The translations under genes were made by a program, and so were the position numbers. The notes under the pieces were generated by a model. The model made no database searches, had not been told where the DNA came from, and saw only the letters and a list, made by a program, of their open reading frames with translations. 64,000 nucleotides of DNA from Crenalkalicoccus roseus (GTDB lineage Bacteria; Pseudomonadota; Alphaproteobacteria; Acetobacterales; Acetobacteraceae): assembly GCF_004761865.1 (NCBI RefSeq), contig NZ_SJDM01000001.1, forward strand, positions 1-64,000. Reading direction: 5' to 3'. Each line of letters begins with the position of its first letter. Positions within the stretch are counted from its first letter, which is position 1. This document shows positions 46,650 to 58,192 of the stretch, piece by piece.

Positions 46650-47612
46650 ATGTCGCTGCGGATCGAGGCGCTGTCGCACCGGACGCCCGCGGGCCGCGTG
46701 CTCGACCGCGTGTCGCTGGAAGCCGCGCCGGGCGAGTGCCTCGCCCTGCTCGGCCCGCCCGGCAGCGGCAGGGCGGCGCTGCTGCGCGTGCTGGCCGGGC
46801 TCGAGGAGGTGGAGAGCGGGCGCGTGCTGCTGGAAGGGCGGGACATCACCCGCCTGCCGCCCTCCCGGCGCGGCATCGGCTTCCTGTTCCGCCAGGACGC
46901 GGTGTTCGGCCACCCCACGGTGTTCGACGCGGTGGCGGCGGCGCTGCCGGAAGGGCCGGGGGGGCCGGAGGAGGCCGCCTTCCGCGTGCGGCAACTGCTC
47001 GACCTGGCCGGCCTCGGCCAGGATGGCGGCTGGATGCCGGCGATGCTGCCGCCGCCCCGGCGCCACCGGCTGGCGCTGGCGCGGGCGCTGGCCGCCGGGC
47101 CGCGCCTGCTGCTGGTGGGGTCGGGCTTCGGCGCCCGGACGCGCCCCCGCCGCTGGCTGAAGGAAGCGCAACGCCGCCTCGGCCTGACCATGCTCCTGGT
47201 CGCCACCGGCCCGGAGGAGGCGATGGCGCTCGGCGACCGTGTGGCGGTGATGCAGGCCGGCCGGATCGAGCAGGTGGCGCCGCCCGAGGGGCTGCGGCGC
47301 CGCCCGGCCAGCGTCTTCGTCGCGCGGGTGCTGGGCGCCGCGCCCGCCTTCCCCGAGGCGGAAGGACCGGCCGCGGCGCCCGGCCCGCTGCTGCCGGCCT
47401 CGGCGCTGGAAGTGGTGGAGGCCGGGGCGGGCACCCCGGCACGGGTGCTGAGCGCCATCCCCTTCGGCGGTACGCTGCGGCTGGAAGTGCAACTCCTCGC
47501 CGATGGCAGCCGGCTGGAGGCCGAGGCTCCGGCCGCGGCCGCGCCCCTGCCCCCCGGCAGCATCGTCGGCCTGCGCCTCCGCCCGGCGGGAAGCGGGTCC
47601 CCGGCCTGTTGA
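46650..47612 (+). CDS. ABC-ATPase homologue lacking all catalytic motifs (pseudoenzyme)
   Basis: A 320-residue protein aligned end to end with MalK/PotA-type ABC ATPases plus a C-terminal TOBE-like part (about 245-320). Walker A reads GPPGSGRAALLRVLAG, where Lys is replaced by Arg and Ser/Thr by Ala. The Q-loop FLFRQDAVFGHPTVFDAV is kept. The signature LSGGQ is replaced by MLPPPRRHRLALARAL, Walker B's Asp-Glu by LLLVGSGFGARTR, and the switch His by VATGPEEAMALGDRVAVM. The frame is uninterrupted and codon use is normal, so it looks maintained rather than decayed. ATG 46650 follows GGAGAAGGGG. Confidence 0.83.
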   Translation: MSLRIEALSHRTPAGRVLDRVSLEAAPGECLALLGPPGSGRAALLRVLAGLEEVESGRVLLEGRDITRLPPSRRGIGFLFRQDAVFGHPTVFDAVAAALPEGPGGPEEAAFRVRQLLDLAGLGQDGGWMPAMLPPPRRHRLALARALAAGPRLLLVGSGFGARTRPRRWLKEAQRRLGLTMLLVATGPEEAMALGDRVAVMQAGRIEQVAPPEGLRRRPASVFVARVLGAAPAFPEAEGPAAAPGPLLPASALEVVEAGAGTPARVLSAIPFGGTLRLEVQLLADGSRLEAEAPAAAAPLPPGSIVGLRLRPAGSGSPAC

Positions 47613-48099
47613 TGAACCCTGCGCTGTCTGGTGTCTGATCAGGCGGCATCGGCCGGCCGGGAGGGAGGCGGGTCCGGCCTGCCACTGGCTGAGATTGGCG
47701 AAGACGGGGCGGATGGCGCTGCGGAAGCCGGCGAAGCTTTTGGAGGGTGGATGTTCCGGGGCGCCTTCTTGAAAGACCATCGCTTCCTGCCCGATGCGGC
47801 GGAGGCTTGGCACGCAGAGCGGCAGTTCCTCGGTGCGGAGGGGCGGGATCCAGGCTTGGCCCGGATGCGCGCCGGCGTGCCCCGCTGGCCGATGCAGGCC
47901 TCGTCTTGCCGCTGGATCTCGCGGCTTGCCGGCCGCCTCCGGTGGCAGGGCGGGCGGTCACGAGGGCGGCGAAAGGTGTCCGAGAGCCAGGGCAAACGGA
48001 AAACGCCCTACAGCGTCTTTTGACCTGAGGGGATCAGAGGGCTTTCGCGACGCGGAGCGGAGCTGGTTCGAGCTGTCTGTCGGGAGGGGGCCGACGGGC
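47613..48099 (+). other. Stretch without a supported gene, left flank of IS630 copy 2
   Basis: Open frames exist on both strands (for example 47631-48023 plus and 47639-47995 minus) but neither shows a domain, a clear ribosome-binding site or plausible composition. The last 80 bp probably include the left end of the IS630 element; I could not fix its terminal repeat. Confidence 0.5.
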
Positions 48100-48483
48100 A
48101 TGGCGAAGGCGTTGTCGGTCGATTTGCGGGAACGCGTGGTGGCGGCGATCGCTGCGGGCGCACCGTGCCGTGCGGCGGAGCGGTTCGGTGTCGGGGCGCC
48201 GAGCGCGATCCGCTGGCGGCCGCTGCACCGGCGGTCGGGTTCGGTGGCGCCGGGACCGCTCGGCGGTGACCGCCGCTTGGGACGCATCGAGGCGTATGCG
48301 CCATTGATCCTCGGCCTGCTGAAGCGCACGCCGGACATCACGCTCAGCGAGCTGCGCGCGGAACTGGCCGAGGCCGGCGTGCCGGTCAGCATTGGCTCGC
48401 TGTGGCGGTTCTTCGCGCGGCGGCGGATCACGCTGAAGAAAAGTCGGCGCACGCGGCCGAGCAGCGGCGCTCCGACATCCTGA
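48100..48483 (+). CDS. IS630 transposase, first reading frame
   Basis: A 127-residue frame holding the N-terminal DNA-binding half: SVDLRERVVAAIAAGAPCRA AER-type helix-turn-helix, then TPDITLSELRAELAEAG and SIGSLWRFFARRRITLKK. It ends shortly after GAAGAAAAGT (48435-48444), where a -1 shift would join it to the catalytic half. The same site occurs in copy 1. Because the catalytic half is deleted, only DNA binding could remain. Confidence 0.75.
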   Translation: MAKALSVDLRERVVAAIAAGAPCRAAERFGVGAPSAIRWRPLHRRSGSVAPGPLGGDRRLGRIEAYAPLILGLLKRTPDITLSELRAELAEAGVPVSIGSLWRFFARRRITLKKSRRTRPSSGAPTS

Positions 48484-48838
48484 CGCGACGCCGGGAATGG
48501 TTCGAGGGGCAGCTCGATCTCGACCCGGACCGCCTGGTGTTCATCGACGAGACCTGGGCCTCGACGAACATAGCGTGCACCCGCGGCCAAGCGCCGCGCG
48601 GCGAGCGCCTGCGCCGCTATCGAGGCGGCCGGCGCGCGCCTGCTCTACCTGCCGCCCTGCAGCCCCGACTTCAATCCAATCGAGAACGCCTTAGCCAGAC
48701 TCAAGGCCATGCTGCGCAAGGCCGCCGAACGTACTGTCGATGGCCTGTGGAACGCCATCGGCCACATCATCGGCGCCTTCGCGCCCGACGAATGCACCAC
48801 CTACTTCGCCGCCACAAGCCCCTGGCCTTTTGATGCGC
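48100..48838 (+). mobile_element. Defective IS630-family element, copy 2
   Basis: This copy keeps the 5' half: the first frame begins at 48100, and the second frame carries [28 protein letters not shown] and, after the same internal jump as copy 1, [20 protein letters not shown]. The C-terminal part (RTVDGLWNAIGHIIGAFAPD) differs from copy 1. The second catalytic Asp region is absent, so it is not autonomous. It ends beside the 47-bp palindromic repeat at 48839. Confidence 0.8.
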
Positions 48839-48885
48839 GAGCCTTTTCACCCGTTCAGGGGGACTTGTCTGAACGGGATCCGCTC
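48839..48885. repeat. 47-bp palindromic repeat, copy 2
   Basis: Inverted relative to copy 1 at 2284-2330. The outer blocks and the arms CCCGTTCAG/CTGAACGGG match; the 11-bp loop differs (GGGGACTTGTC against GCGGATCCGCC). Loop change with conserved arms is what a structure-constrained repeat would show. It directly follows IS630 copy 2. Confidence 0.75.
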
Positions 48886-48964
48886 CGGAACCGCGCGCAT
48901 CTTTTCGGACGGCGCCGCCTGGAGGAAGCCCCCTGGCGCGGCGGTCAGACGGGCGGAAGGCCGC

Positions 48965-49519
48965 TCATGCCGTGGCGCGGCGGAACAGCCCCCAGGCCAG
49001 GGCCAGCAGTAGCGTGAAGGACAGGAGCAGGCCAAGGGAGGAAGGCTCGCTGACCGCGGTCAAGGGAGGCGTGGCGTGCCGCGACCCTCCCTCCTCCTGG
49101 CCGGAGGGCGGCCAGGACCCCGGCAGGGTGTCCGGCGGATCCCGGGGCATGGCCGCCTCGGCGAAGAGGAGGCCGGCCGGCACCAGGGGCTGCTCCGGGG
49201 CGGAGGAGGTCCAGCCCGCCCATTCCATGATGGCGCCGCCCGAGGCCTCTCCGGCGGCGCCCGGGACGGAGGGCGCAGCCTGCGGGCCGGCCGCCATCAC
49301 CGGGGCGCCGCCCGCGGCAATAGGCGGCGCGGTCTGCACTGGCAGGACGGGCGCGGCGCCGGCGAGGCAGAACAGCCCGATGCGCACTGCGCGCCGCACC
49401 GCCACCCGCGCCGCGCTGCCACCCGCGGCGGAGGCGCCGGCGACGCGGCGGACAACCCGCGGCCGCACGGCGCGGCGCAGCCCTACCACGACCGGATACG
49501 GAAAGCACTTCACCAGCAC
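48965..49519 (-). CDS. Predicted PEP-CTERM exported protein
   Basis: A 184-residue protein whose C-terminus reads VSEPSSLGLLLSFTLLLALA followed by WGLFRR: a PEP-like motif, a hydrophobic helix and basic residues. This is the PEP-CTERM sorting signal processed by exosortase. A signal peptide begins near VRRAVRIGLFCLAGAAPVLP; the true start may lie downstream of ATG 49519. The middle is low-complexity and Pro/Gly/Ala-rich. No exosortase gene is in the window. Confidence 0.62.
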   Translation of the reverse strand: MLVKCFPYPVVVGLRRAVRPRVVRRVAGASAAGGSAARVAVRRAVRIGLFCLAGAAPVLPVQTAPPIAAGGAPVMAAGPQAAPSVPGAAGEASGGAIMEWAGWTSSAPEQPLVPAGLLFAEAAMPRDPPDTLPGSWPPSGQEEGGSRHATPPLTAVSEPSSLGLLLSFTLLLALAWGLFRRATA

Positions 49520-49666
49520 CTGTCATCTCCCGCGCGGCCACGCCGGCACCTCCGGCCGAACGGGCCGCCACAGGAGATGGACCCGCCCTTTGTGCCGCCA
49601 GTGCATTATATCCGCATCGGCACGAAAATCAATACTGCGCAATGGTCTCTTTTTTTGTCCCGTCCT

Positions 49667-52120
49667 TCAGTCCGCCGGGCGCGGCGCCAGCACCTCCCGC
49701 TTGCCGACATGGTTGGCCGGGCCCACCACGCCGTCCTTCTCCATCTGCTCGATCAGCTTGGCGGCGCGGTTGTAGCCGATGTTCAGGTGGCGCTGGATGA
49801 AGGAAGTGGAGGCCTTGCCCTCGCGGGTGACAAGGGCCACCGCCTGGTCGTAGAGGGAGGCTTCGGCATCGGTGTTGCCGCCGAGCAGGCCGGGCGGGAC
49901 GCCCGCCGCACCCTCCTCCTCCTCGGTTTCCGTCACCTCCTCGACATAGCTCGGCTCGCCCTGCTCGCGCAGGAACTCCACCACCCGCTCCACCTCGGCG
50001 TCGGAGACGAAGGGGCCATGCACGCGGGAGATGCGGCCGCCCCCCGCCATGTAGAGCATGTCGCCCTGGCCGAGGAGCTGTTCCGCCCCCTGCTCGCCGA
50101 GAATGGTGCGGCTGTCGATCTTCGACGTCACCTGGAAGGAGATCCGGGTCGGGAAATTGGCCTTGATGGTGCCGGTGATGACGTCCACCGAGGGCCGCTG
50201 CGTCGCCATGATGACGTGGATGCCCGCGGCGCGCGCCATCTGCGCGAGCCGCTGCACCGCCGCCTCGATCTCCTTGCCGGCGACGATCATCAGGTCGGCC
50301 ATCTCGTCGATGACCACGACGATCATCGGCAGCGGCTCCAGCACCAGCGGCTGGTCCTCGAACACCGGGCGGCCGGTCTCGGGGTCGAAGCCGGTCTGCA
50401 CGCGGCGCGTCAGCACCTCGCCGCGCTCCCGCGCCGCCGTCACCTTCTCGTTGTAGCCCGCGATGTTGCGCACGCCGAGCTGGCTCATCGCGCGGTAGCG
50501 GCGCTCCATCTCGCGCACCGTCCACTTCAGCGCCCCGATCGCCTTCGGCGGCTCGGTCACCACCGGCGCCAGCAGGTGCGGGATGCGGTCGTAGACCGAC
50601 AATTCCAGCATCTTCGGGTCGATCATGATGAAGCGGCACTCCTCCGGCGAGAAGCGCCAGAGCAGCGACAGGATCATCGTGTTCACCGCCACCGACTTGC
50701 CCGAGCCGGTGGTGCCCGCGATCAGCAGGTGCGGCATGCGCGCGAGGTCGGCGATCACCGGCCCGCCGCCGATGTCCTTGCCGAGCGCCAGCGGCAGCCG
50801 GCCGGGGTGGCGCGCCCAGTCCTCGGAGGCGAACATCTCGCTCAGATAGACCATCTCGCGCCGCGCGTTGGGCAGCTCGATGCCGATCACGTTGCGCCCC
50901 GGCACGGTGGCGATGCGCACCGCCATCACGCTCATGGAGCGCGCGATGTCGTCGGCGAGGCCGATGACCCGCGCGCTCTTGGTGCCCGGCGCGGGCTCGA
51001 GCTCGTAGAGCGTGACCACGGGGCCGGGGCGGATCTCCACGATCCGGCCGCGCACGCCGTAATCCTCGAGCACCGTCTCGAGCATCCGGGCATTGGCCTG
51101 CAGCGCCTCCTCGCTCGGCCGGCCGGCGCGGGAGGCCGCCTTCGGCTCGGCGAGCAGGGAAAGGGGAGGCAGGCGCCAGGGCCCGTCGGCGAGGTCGAGG
51201 CGCGGCTGGCGCGCCGCGGCGCTCTTCCTGGGCGCGGCGGGGCGGGGGGCGACCCGCGGGGGGGCGGGCGGCGCCTCCTCCTCCGCGGTGGCGGGCGGGG
51301 CGGCCGGCGGCGGGCGGCGCCCGGCCGCCGCCTCGGCCGCGTGCAGCACGGCGGCGAGGTCCGCACCCGGCCCGGCCGGCCGGCGCGGCCGGCGGAAGCG
51401 GAACAGCCCGGCGAAGGGCGCGCCCAGCCGCCCGAGCAGCCCCGCCGCCCGCCGCGCCCCGGCCCCCGAGAGGCGGGCCGCCCCTCCCGCCGTGCGCCCC
51501 GCGGCGCGGCCGAGCCGCAGCCATTCCGCCGGCGACAGCGCCAGGGCCGCGGCGGAGAAGGCGAGCGCGGCGGCGGAGAGCGCCACCTGCCCGACCACCA
51601 GCCCGAAGGGGCCGAGCAGGGCGAGGGCGGTGCCGGTGACCGCCTCGGCGACGATCACCCCGCCCGCGCCGCCCGGCCCGGCGGGGCCGGCCATCCCCTC
51701 CGGCCAGGGCGGCAGGGTCAGGGAAGCGGCGAGCAGCGGCATGGCCAGCAGCAGCAGCGCCAGCCGCGCCGGGAACAGGCCGAGGCCGCGATGCGTCGCC
51801 AGCCGCCAGGCCCAGGCGAGCAGCGCGAGGCCCGGCAGGTAGGCGGCCCAGCCCACCCCCTGCAGCAGCAGGTCGGACAGGTAGGCGCCGGCGAGGCCGG
51901 CGAGGTTGGCGGGCGCGCGCTCGGTGGCGGTGGAGAAGGAAGGGTCGGCCGGGTCGTGGCTGGCCAGCGCCAGGATCAGGCCGAGGCCGGCCAAGCCGCA
52001 GAGCAGGCCGAGCAGTTCGGAAAGGCGGCGGCGCAGCACCGCCGCCACGGCGGGGGAGGCGAAGCGGCGGACCCCTGCCGGGGAGCGGTCGGTGGCGGTG
52101 CGGGACATGCGACGGGACAT
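49667..52120 (-). CDS. ftsK: DNA translocase FtsK
   Basis: An 817-residue FtsK/SpoIIIE translocase that pumps chromosomal DNA through the division septum and activates dimer resolution. About four N-terminal helices (residues 25-200), a Pro/Ala-rich linker, then the motor: [20 protein letters not shown] (Walker A), [20 protein letters not shown] (Walker B) and [16 protein letters not shown]. The C-terminal gamma winged helix is [20 protein letters not shown], which reads KOPS. Start at 52120, or the Met four codons later. Confidence 0.96.
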   Translation of the reverse strand: MSRRMSRTATDRSPAGVRRFASPAVAAVLRRRLSELLGLLCGLAGLGLILALASHDPADPSFSTATERAPANLAGLAGAYLSDLLLQGVGWAAYLPGLALLAWAWRLATHRGLGLFPARLALLLLAMPLLAASLTLPPWPEGMAGPAGPGGAGGVIVAEAVTGTALALLGPFGLVVGQVALSAAALAFSAAALALSPAEWLRLGRAAGRTAGGAARLSGAGARRAAGLLGRLGAPFAGLFRFRRPRRPAGPGADLAAVLHAAEAAAGRRPPPAAPPATAEEEAPPAPPRVAPRPAAPRKSAAARQPRLDLADGPWRLPPLSLLAEPKAASRAGRPSEEALQANARMLETVLEDYGVRGRIVEIRPGPVVTLYELEPAPGTKSARVIGLADDIARSMSVMAVRIATVPGRNVIGIELPNARREMVYLSEMFASEDWARHPGRLPLALGKDIGGGPVIADLARMPHLLIAGTTGSGKSVAVNTMILSLLWRFSPEECRFIMIDPKMLELSVYDRIPHLLAPVVTEPPKAIGALKWTVREMERRYRAMSQLGVRNIAGYNEKVTAARERGEVLTRRVQTGFDPETGRPVFEDQPLVLEPLPMIVVVIDEMADLMIVAGKEIEAAVQRLAQMARAAGIHVIMATQRPSVDVITGTIKANFPTRISFQVTSKIDSRTILGEQGAEQLLGQGDMLYMAGGGRISRVHGPFVSDAEVERVVEFLREQGEPSYVEEVTETEEEEGAAGVPPGLLGGNTDAEASLYDQAVALVTREGKASTSFIQRHLNIGYNRAAKLIEQMEKDGVVGPANHVGKREVLAPRPAD

Positions 52121-52237
52121 GGCTCAGGCTGTGCCCGAGGTATACACGCGAAACGGCTGCCGCGCAGGGATTCTCGACCCGCATGGCGGCGCATTCCCGC
52201 ACCGGGGCGCGGCGGTCCCGCGCCGCGCCCGCCTCCG

Positions 52238-53035
52238 TCAGAAGGTGCGGCTCAGGGTGAACACCACCCGGCCGTCGCAGAGGCGCTGCCCGCCCTCGGC
52301 GCGCAGCGCGACGGGGGCGCAGTCGCGCCGGCGGATGTCGGTGCCGTACCAGCCGACCGAGGCGGTGAGGCCGAGCACGATCTCGCGCTGCAGGCCGATG
52401 CCGTACCAGAGGTAGTCCGGCGTGCCGAAGGCGGCGTTGCGCTCGATCCACTGGTGGCCGAGGCGGCCGAAGACGGTGACCTCGAGGGGCAGGCTCACAT
52501 CCACCCCGCCCTCGAGGTAGAGGGCGTTGCCGGAACGGCCGAAGAAATTGGGCGAATAGGCGAGGGCGGCGGAAAGCTTGGCGATGCCGGCCTCACGCGT
52601 GGCGCGCAGCATCACTTCCTGGTACTCGTTCCGCTGCCCGCCCGGCGCCTTGCTCTGGCCGGGATAGAGATAGGCGATGTAGCCGAGGTCGAGCTTCACC
52701 CCGGCCAGGGTGAAGCGGTAGCCGGCCAGGAGATCGAGCTCCTGCCGGGTGTCGTTCCAGGGATCGGCGAGGAATTTGGCGCTGCTGAGGAAGGCGCCGA
52801 CATAGAGTCCGCTCGCGTGCTCGACGTCGAGCGTGCCCTGTACCGCCCAGGTGTTGCGGGTCTGGCTGATGCCGCGGAACAGGTAGTCGGAGGTGACGGC
52901 GGGCGTCAGCGTCACCGTCAGGCCGGCCCGCGGCACCTCGAAGGCCGCCGCCTCCGGGGCGGGGGCCAGCGCCGCGGCGGCGGCGGCGGCGGCGAGAGAG
53001 AGGGCGGGCAGGGCCGGGCGTGGAAGGGCGGGCAT
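52238..53035 (-). CDS. TorF family putative porin
   Basis: A 265-residue outer-membrane beta-barrel candidate of the TorF (Gcw_chp) family. It has a signal peptide (LSLAAAAAAAALAPAPEAAA), then the family hallmark TPAVTSDYLFRGISQTRNTW, and ends with Phe (VVFTLSRTF) as barrels do. A Cys pair (RRDCAPV, QRLCDG) may form a disulfide. These porins often neighbour nitrogen-regulated genes; here amtB lies 64 bp upstream, in the same direction. Confidence 0.85.
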   Translation of the reverse strand: MPALPRPALPALSLAAAAAAAALAPAPEAAAFEVPRAGLTVTLTPAVTSDYLFRGISQTRNTWAVQGTLDVEHASGLYVGAFLSSAKFLADPWNDTRQELDLLAGYRFTLAGVKLDLGYIAYLYPGQSKAPGGQRNEYQEVMLRATREAGIAKLSAALAYSPNFFGRSGNALYLEGGVDVSLPLEVTVFGRLGHQWIERNAAFGTPDYLWYGIGLQREIVLGLTASVGWYGTDIRRRDCAPVALRAEGGQRLCDGRVVFTLSRTF

Positions 53036-53099
53036 GTCGTTCCCCTGATGCGTGATCGGATGCGGCGCGGGCGGGGCCCGGCCCCCGCCCGCGGCGGCC

Positions 53100-54437
53100 T
53101 CAGGCCAGGCGCTCGCCGTGCTGCGTCACGTCGAGGCCCTCGCGCTCCTCCTCCTCGGCGACGCGCAGGCCGACGACGAGGTCGGTCAGCTTGAGGAGGA
53201 CGAAGGTGGCGACGGCGGTGAAGGCGAACACGGCCGCCGTCGCGTAGAGCTGCAGCAGGAACTGGCCGAGCGACCCCGCCGTGCCGGGATCGGTCCCGGA
53301 GGCGGAGAGCGGGGCATAAGCGAAGATGCCGACCAGCAGGCTGCCGACGATGCCGCACACGCCGTGCACGCCGAAGGCGTCGAGGCTGTCGTCGTAGCCG
53401 CACATCTTCTTCAGCGCGGTCGCGCCCCAGAACCCGGCGAGGCCCCCGACCGCGCCGATGATCAGCGCCGGCATCGGCAGCACGAAGCCCGCCGCCGGGG
53501 TGATGGCGACGAGGCCCGAGATGGCGCCGGAGATGGCGCCGAGCACGCTCGGCTTGCCCTTGGTCGCCCACTCCGCGAACATCCAGGAGAGCGTGGCGGC
53601 GGCGGCGGCGATCTGCGTCACCAGCATGGCCATGGCGGCGCCCGCCCCGGCCTCCAGCGCCGAGCCGGCGTTGAAGCCGAACCAGCCGACCCACAGCATC
53701 GAGGCGCCGATGACGGCGAGGGTGAGGTTGTAGGGCGCCATGTTCTCGCTGCCATAGCCCGTGCGCCTGCCGAGCACGATGGCGGCGACCAGGCCGGCCA
53801 CCCCGGCGTTGATGTGCACCACCGTGCCGCCCGCGAAGTCGAGCGCGCCGAGCGCATAGATCCAGCCGTTCGGGTGCCACACCCAGTGTGCCACCGGGGC
53901 GTAGACCAGCAGCGACCACAGCACGCAGAAGACGAGCAGCGCGCTGAACTTCATGCGGTCGGCGAAGGCCCCGGTGATCAGCGCCGGCGTGATGATCGCG
54001 AAGGTCATCTGGAACATCACGAACACCGATTCCGGGATGGTGGCCGGGTCCTCGCCCTCCATCATCACGAAGGGCTGGTCCCAGCGCTCCGCGAGGCCGG
54101 AGAGGAACAGGCGGGAGAGGTCGCCGATGAAGGCGTTGCCCGGTCCGAAGGCGAGGCTGTAGCCCGCCACCATCCACACGATCGAGACCAGGGCGCAGAT
54201 GGTGAAGCTCTGCATCATGGTGGCGAGCACGTTCTTCTTGCGCACCATGCCGGCGTAGAACAGCGCCAGGCCGGGGATGGTCATCATCAGCACCAGCGCC
54301 GTGGCGGTCAGCATCCAGGCGGTGTCGCCGGCGCTGATGGCGGGCAGGGCGGCCGGCGCCGCCTCCTGCGCCATGGCGGGCAGGGCGGCGAGCGGCGTTG
54401 CCGCCGCCACCGCTGCGAGGCGAGCGGGTTTCCTCAT
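53100..54437 (-). CDS. amtB: Ammonium transporter
   Basis: A 445-residue Amt protein with a cleavable leader (ATPLAALPAMAQE) and 11 helices. The pore twin His are seen in GGTVVHINAGVAGLVA and DAFGVHGVCGIVGSLL; Phe-gate and Trp residues fit too (MLWVGWFGFNAGSAL). It conducts ammonium and is blocked by GlnK under nitrogen excess. It follows glnK after 44 bp, the classic order. Confidence 0.96.
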   Translation of the reverse strand: MRKPARLAAVAAATPLAALPAMAQEAAPAALPAISAGDTAWMLTATALVLMMTIPGLALFYAGMVRKKNVLATMMQSFTICALVSIVWMVAGYSLAFGPGNAFIGDLSRLFLSGLAERWDQPFVMMEGEDPATIPESVFVMFQMTFAIITPALITGAFADRMKFSALLVFCVLWSLLVYAPVAHWVWHPNGWIYALGALDFAGGTVVHINAGVAGLVAAIVLGRRTGYGSENMAPYNLTLAVIGASMLWVGWFGFNAGSALEAGAGAAMAMLVTQIAAAAATLSWMFAEWATKGKPSVLGAISGAISGLVAITPAAGFVLPMPALIIGAVGGLAGFWGATALKKMCGYDDSLDAFGVHGVCGIVGSLLVGIFAYAPLSASGTDPGTAGSLGQFLLQLYATAAVFAFTAVATFVLLKLTDLVVGLRVAEEEEREGLDVTQHGERLA

Positions 54438-54481
54438 GCGTATTGTCCCCTTTGCGTTGGCCCGAGGGCGTGAGGGCGCGC

Positions 54482-56270
<1,789 letters not shown>

Positions 56271-56274
<4 letters not shown>

Positions 56275-56765
56275 CCACCATCCACGTGGACGGCGATGCC
56301 TGCCCGGTGCGCGAGGAGGTGTTCCGCGTCGCCACCCGCCTCGACGTGCCGGTGGTGGTGGTCAGCAACGGCGCCCGTTCCGCCCGCCCGCCCGGCCTGC
56401 CGAAGGTGCGCCTGGTGGTCGTGGCCGAGGGCGCGGACGCGGCCGACGACTGGATCGCGGCGCGGATCGGCCGCGGCGATGTCTGCGTCACCGCCGACAT
56501 CCCGCTCGCCGCCCGCTGCCTGGAGAAGGGCGCCCGCGCCCTCTCCCCGCGCGGCCGGCCCTGGACCCCGGACAACATCGGCGGCGCGCTGGCGGGGCGG
56601 GAGGTGGCGCGGGCGCTGCGCGAGGCCGGCGCCGCCACCGGCGGCCCGGCGCCGCTGACGCGGGCGGACCGCGCGCGCTTCCTCTCGGCGCTGGACGCGA
56701 TGGTGCAGGCGGCGCGGCGGGATGCGGCGGCGCCGCCGCCCCGGCCCTGGGTGGCCTTCGAGTGA
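56271..56765 (+). CDS. YaiI/YqxD family protein (DUF188)
   Basis: A 164-residue protein of the UPF0178 family: HVDGDACPVREEVFRVATRL, CVTADIPLAARCLEKGARAL and PRGRPWTPDNIGGALAGREV. The fold resembles PIN-type nucleases, with several conserved Asp, but the biochemical role is unknown. The ATG overlaps the hydroxylase stop (ATGA), so translation is coupled. Confidence 0.92.
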
Positions 56766-56880
56766 GGTCCGCCGGCGGGAGCCGGTTCCGCCCGGCCGCG
56801 CCCGCGGCAACGGTCCCGGCCCGTCGCCTGCGGAGCGAAAGCGTCGTGCTTCCGGCGTTTCCGCCCTCCGCGATCCGCTT

Positions 56881-57786
56881 CTACGCCCAGGGGTTGCGCG
56901 CGCCGCCGCGGGGCATGGCGGCGCGGGGCGGCGCGGCAGGCGGGGCCAGCGCCATCAGGCGGCGGATCCGCTCCTCGGTCGGGGGGTGGGTGGCGAACAG
57001 GCTGTCCAGCCGGAAGCCGGAGAGCGGGTTGACGATGAACAGGTGCGCCGTGGCCGGGTTGGCCTCCGCCGTCTCATTCACGATGCCGCGCTTGTAGTGC
57101 TCGAGCTTCTGCAGCGCGGAGGCGAGCCAGCGCGGGTCGCCGCAGATCTCCGCCCCCAGCCGGTCCGCCTCGTATTCGCGGGAGCGGCTGATCGCCATCT
57201 GCACCAGCATCGCCGCCAGCGGCCCCACGATCAGCAGCAGGATCAGCCCGATCGGGCCGAACGGGTTCTGCCGCCCGTCCGTACCGCGCCCGCCGAACAA
57301 AAAGCCGAACTGCGCCAGCATGCCGATCGCGCCCGCAAGCGTCGCGGTGATGGTCATGATCAGCGTGTCGCGGTTTTTGATGTGGGCGAGCTCGTGCGCC
57401 ACCACGCCGGCCACCTCCTCCTCGGTCATCAGGTCGAGCAGGCCGGTGTTGAGCGCGACCGCGCCCTTCTCCGGGCTGCGGCCGGTGGCGAAGGCGTTGG
57501 GCTGCGCCTCGTGGATCACGTAGAGGGCGGGCATGGGCAGCCCGGCGCGGGAGGCCAGGGTCTGCACCATCTGGTAGAGCCGGGGCGCCCGCTCGGGCGC
57601 GATCGGCTCGGCGTTGTGCATGGACAGCACCACCCGGTCGCTGTTCCACCACGCCCAGAGGTTGGTGCCGCAGGCGAGCAGGAAGGCGATCACCATGCCC
57701 TGCTCGCCGCCGATGGCATAGCCGATGCCGACGAACAGCGCGGTGAGCACCGCCAGCAGCAGCGCGGTGCGGAAATAGCCTGACAT
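56881..57786 (-). CDS. htpX: Zinc metalloprotease HtpX
   Basis: A 301-residue membrane protease for quality control of membrane proteins. Two N-terminal helices ([36 protein letters not shown]), the zinc site [13 protein letters not shown], two further helices and the third ligand region [14 protein letters not shown] are present. The C-terminus matches [20 protein letters not shown] 57786 follows GGAGGTTCGG. It is convergent with the YaiI gene. Confidence 0.95.
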   Translation of the reverse strand: MSGYFRTALLLAVLTALFVGIGYAIGGEQGMVIAFLLACGTNLWAWWNSDRVVLSMHNAEPIAPERAPRLYQMVQTLASRAGLPMPALYVIHEAQPNAFATGRSPEKGAVALNTGLLDLMTEEEVAGVVAHELAHIKNRDTLIMTITATLAGAIGMLAQFGFLFGGRGTDGRQNPFGPIGLILLLIVGPLAAMLVQMAISRSREYEADRLGAEICGDPRWLASALQKLEHYKRGIVNETAEANPATAHLFIVNPLSGFRLDSLFATHPPTEERIRRLMALAPPAAPPRAAMPRGGARNPWA

Positions 57787-57850
57787 CGCTCGCCGAACCT
57801 CCTCCTCGCCGCCTGCGCGGGGCTGGCGGGACGCCCCGCCGCATCCCCAG

Positions 57851-58192
57851 ATGAGCGGCATGACCCAGAGCAGACAAGGGGCCGACGCGGCCGCCCTTCC
57901 CGATCCCGCCGGCGTGATGGCAGGCCAGGTGCCGATCTCGCCCAACGACCCCCCGCCCCCCGTGCCGCCCTCCCCGCCGGCGCCTCCCGGCCCCGACGAG
58001 CCCGACGCGCCGATCGAGGACCCGCCCGGCCCGGGCGCCCCGAGCCCTGACGAGCCCGACGCGCCGCCGGTGGGCGACCCGCCTTCCGCGCCGCCGGTGC
58101 GGATGGCGCCACGGGAGATCGGCGGCCCCGCCGGGCCGGAGCCGACCCGCTACGGCGACTGGGAGCGCAAGGGTCGCGTCAGCGACTTCTGA
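57851..58192 (+). CDS. DUF1674 protein (SDHAF4-like) with Pro-rich N-terminus
   Basis: A 113-residue protein. The last 30 residues carry the DUF1674 hallmark [20 protein letters not shown] followed by VSDF, as in SDHAF4, which helps flavinate and assemble succinate dehydrogenase. Residues 20-90 are Pro/Asp-rich with repeated DEPDAP. The conserved end is strong, the start at 57851 less so. It is divergent from htpX with a 64-bp gap. No sdh genes are in the window. Confidence 0.78.
   Translation: MSGMTQSRQGADAAALPDPAGVMAGQVPISPNDPPPPVPPSPPAPPGPDEPDAPIEDPPGPGAPSPDEPDAPPVGDPPSAPPVRMAPREIGGPAGPEPTRYGDWERKGRVSDF

Noticed and set aside
46650-47612. The ABC-ATPase homologue as the working ATPase of the sugar importer
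   Set aside because: It lacks all catalytic motifs and is on the other strand 5 kb away; no direct evidence links them.
47631-48023. A 130-codon frame on the plus strand before IS630 copy 2
   Set aside because: Composition is not protein-like, no motif is seen, and it overlaps an equally open antisense frame.
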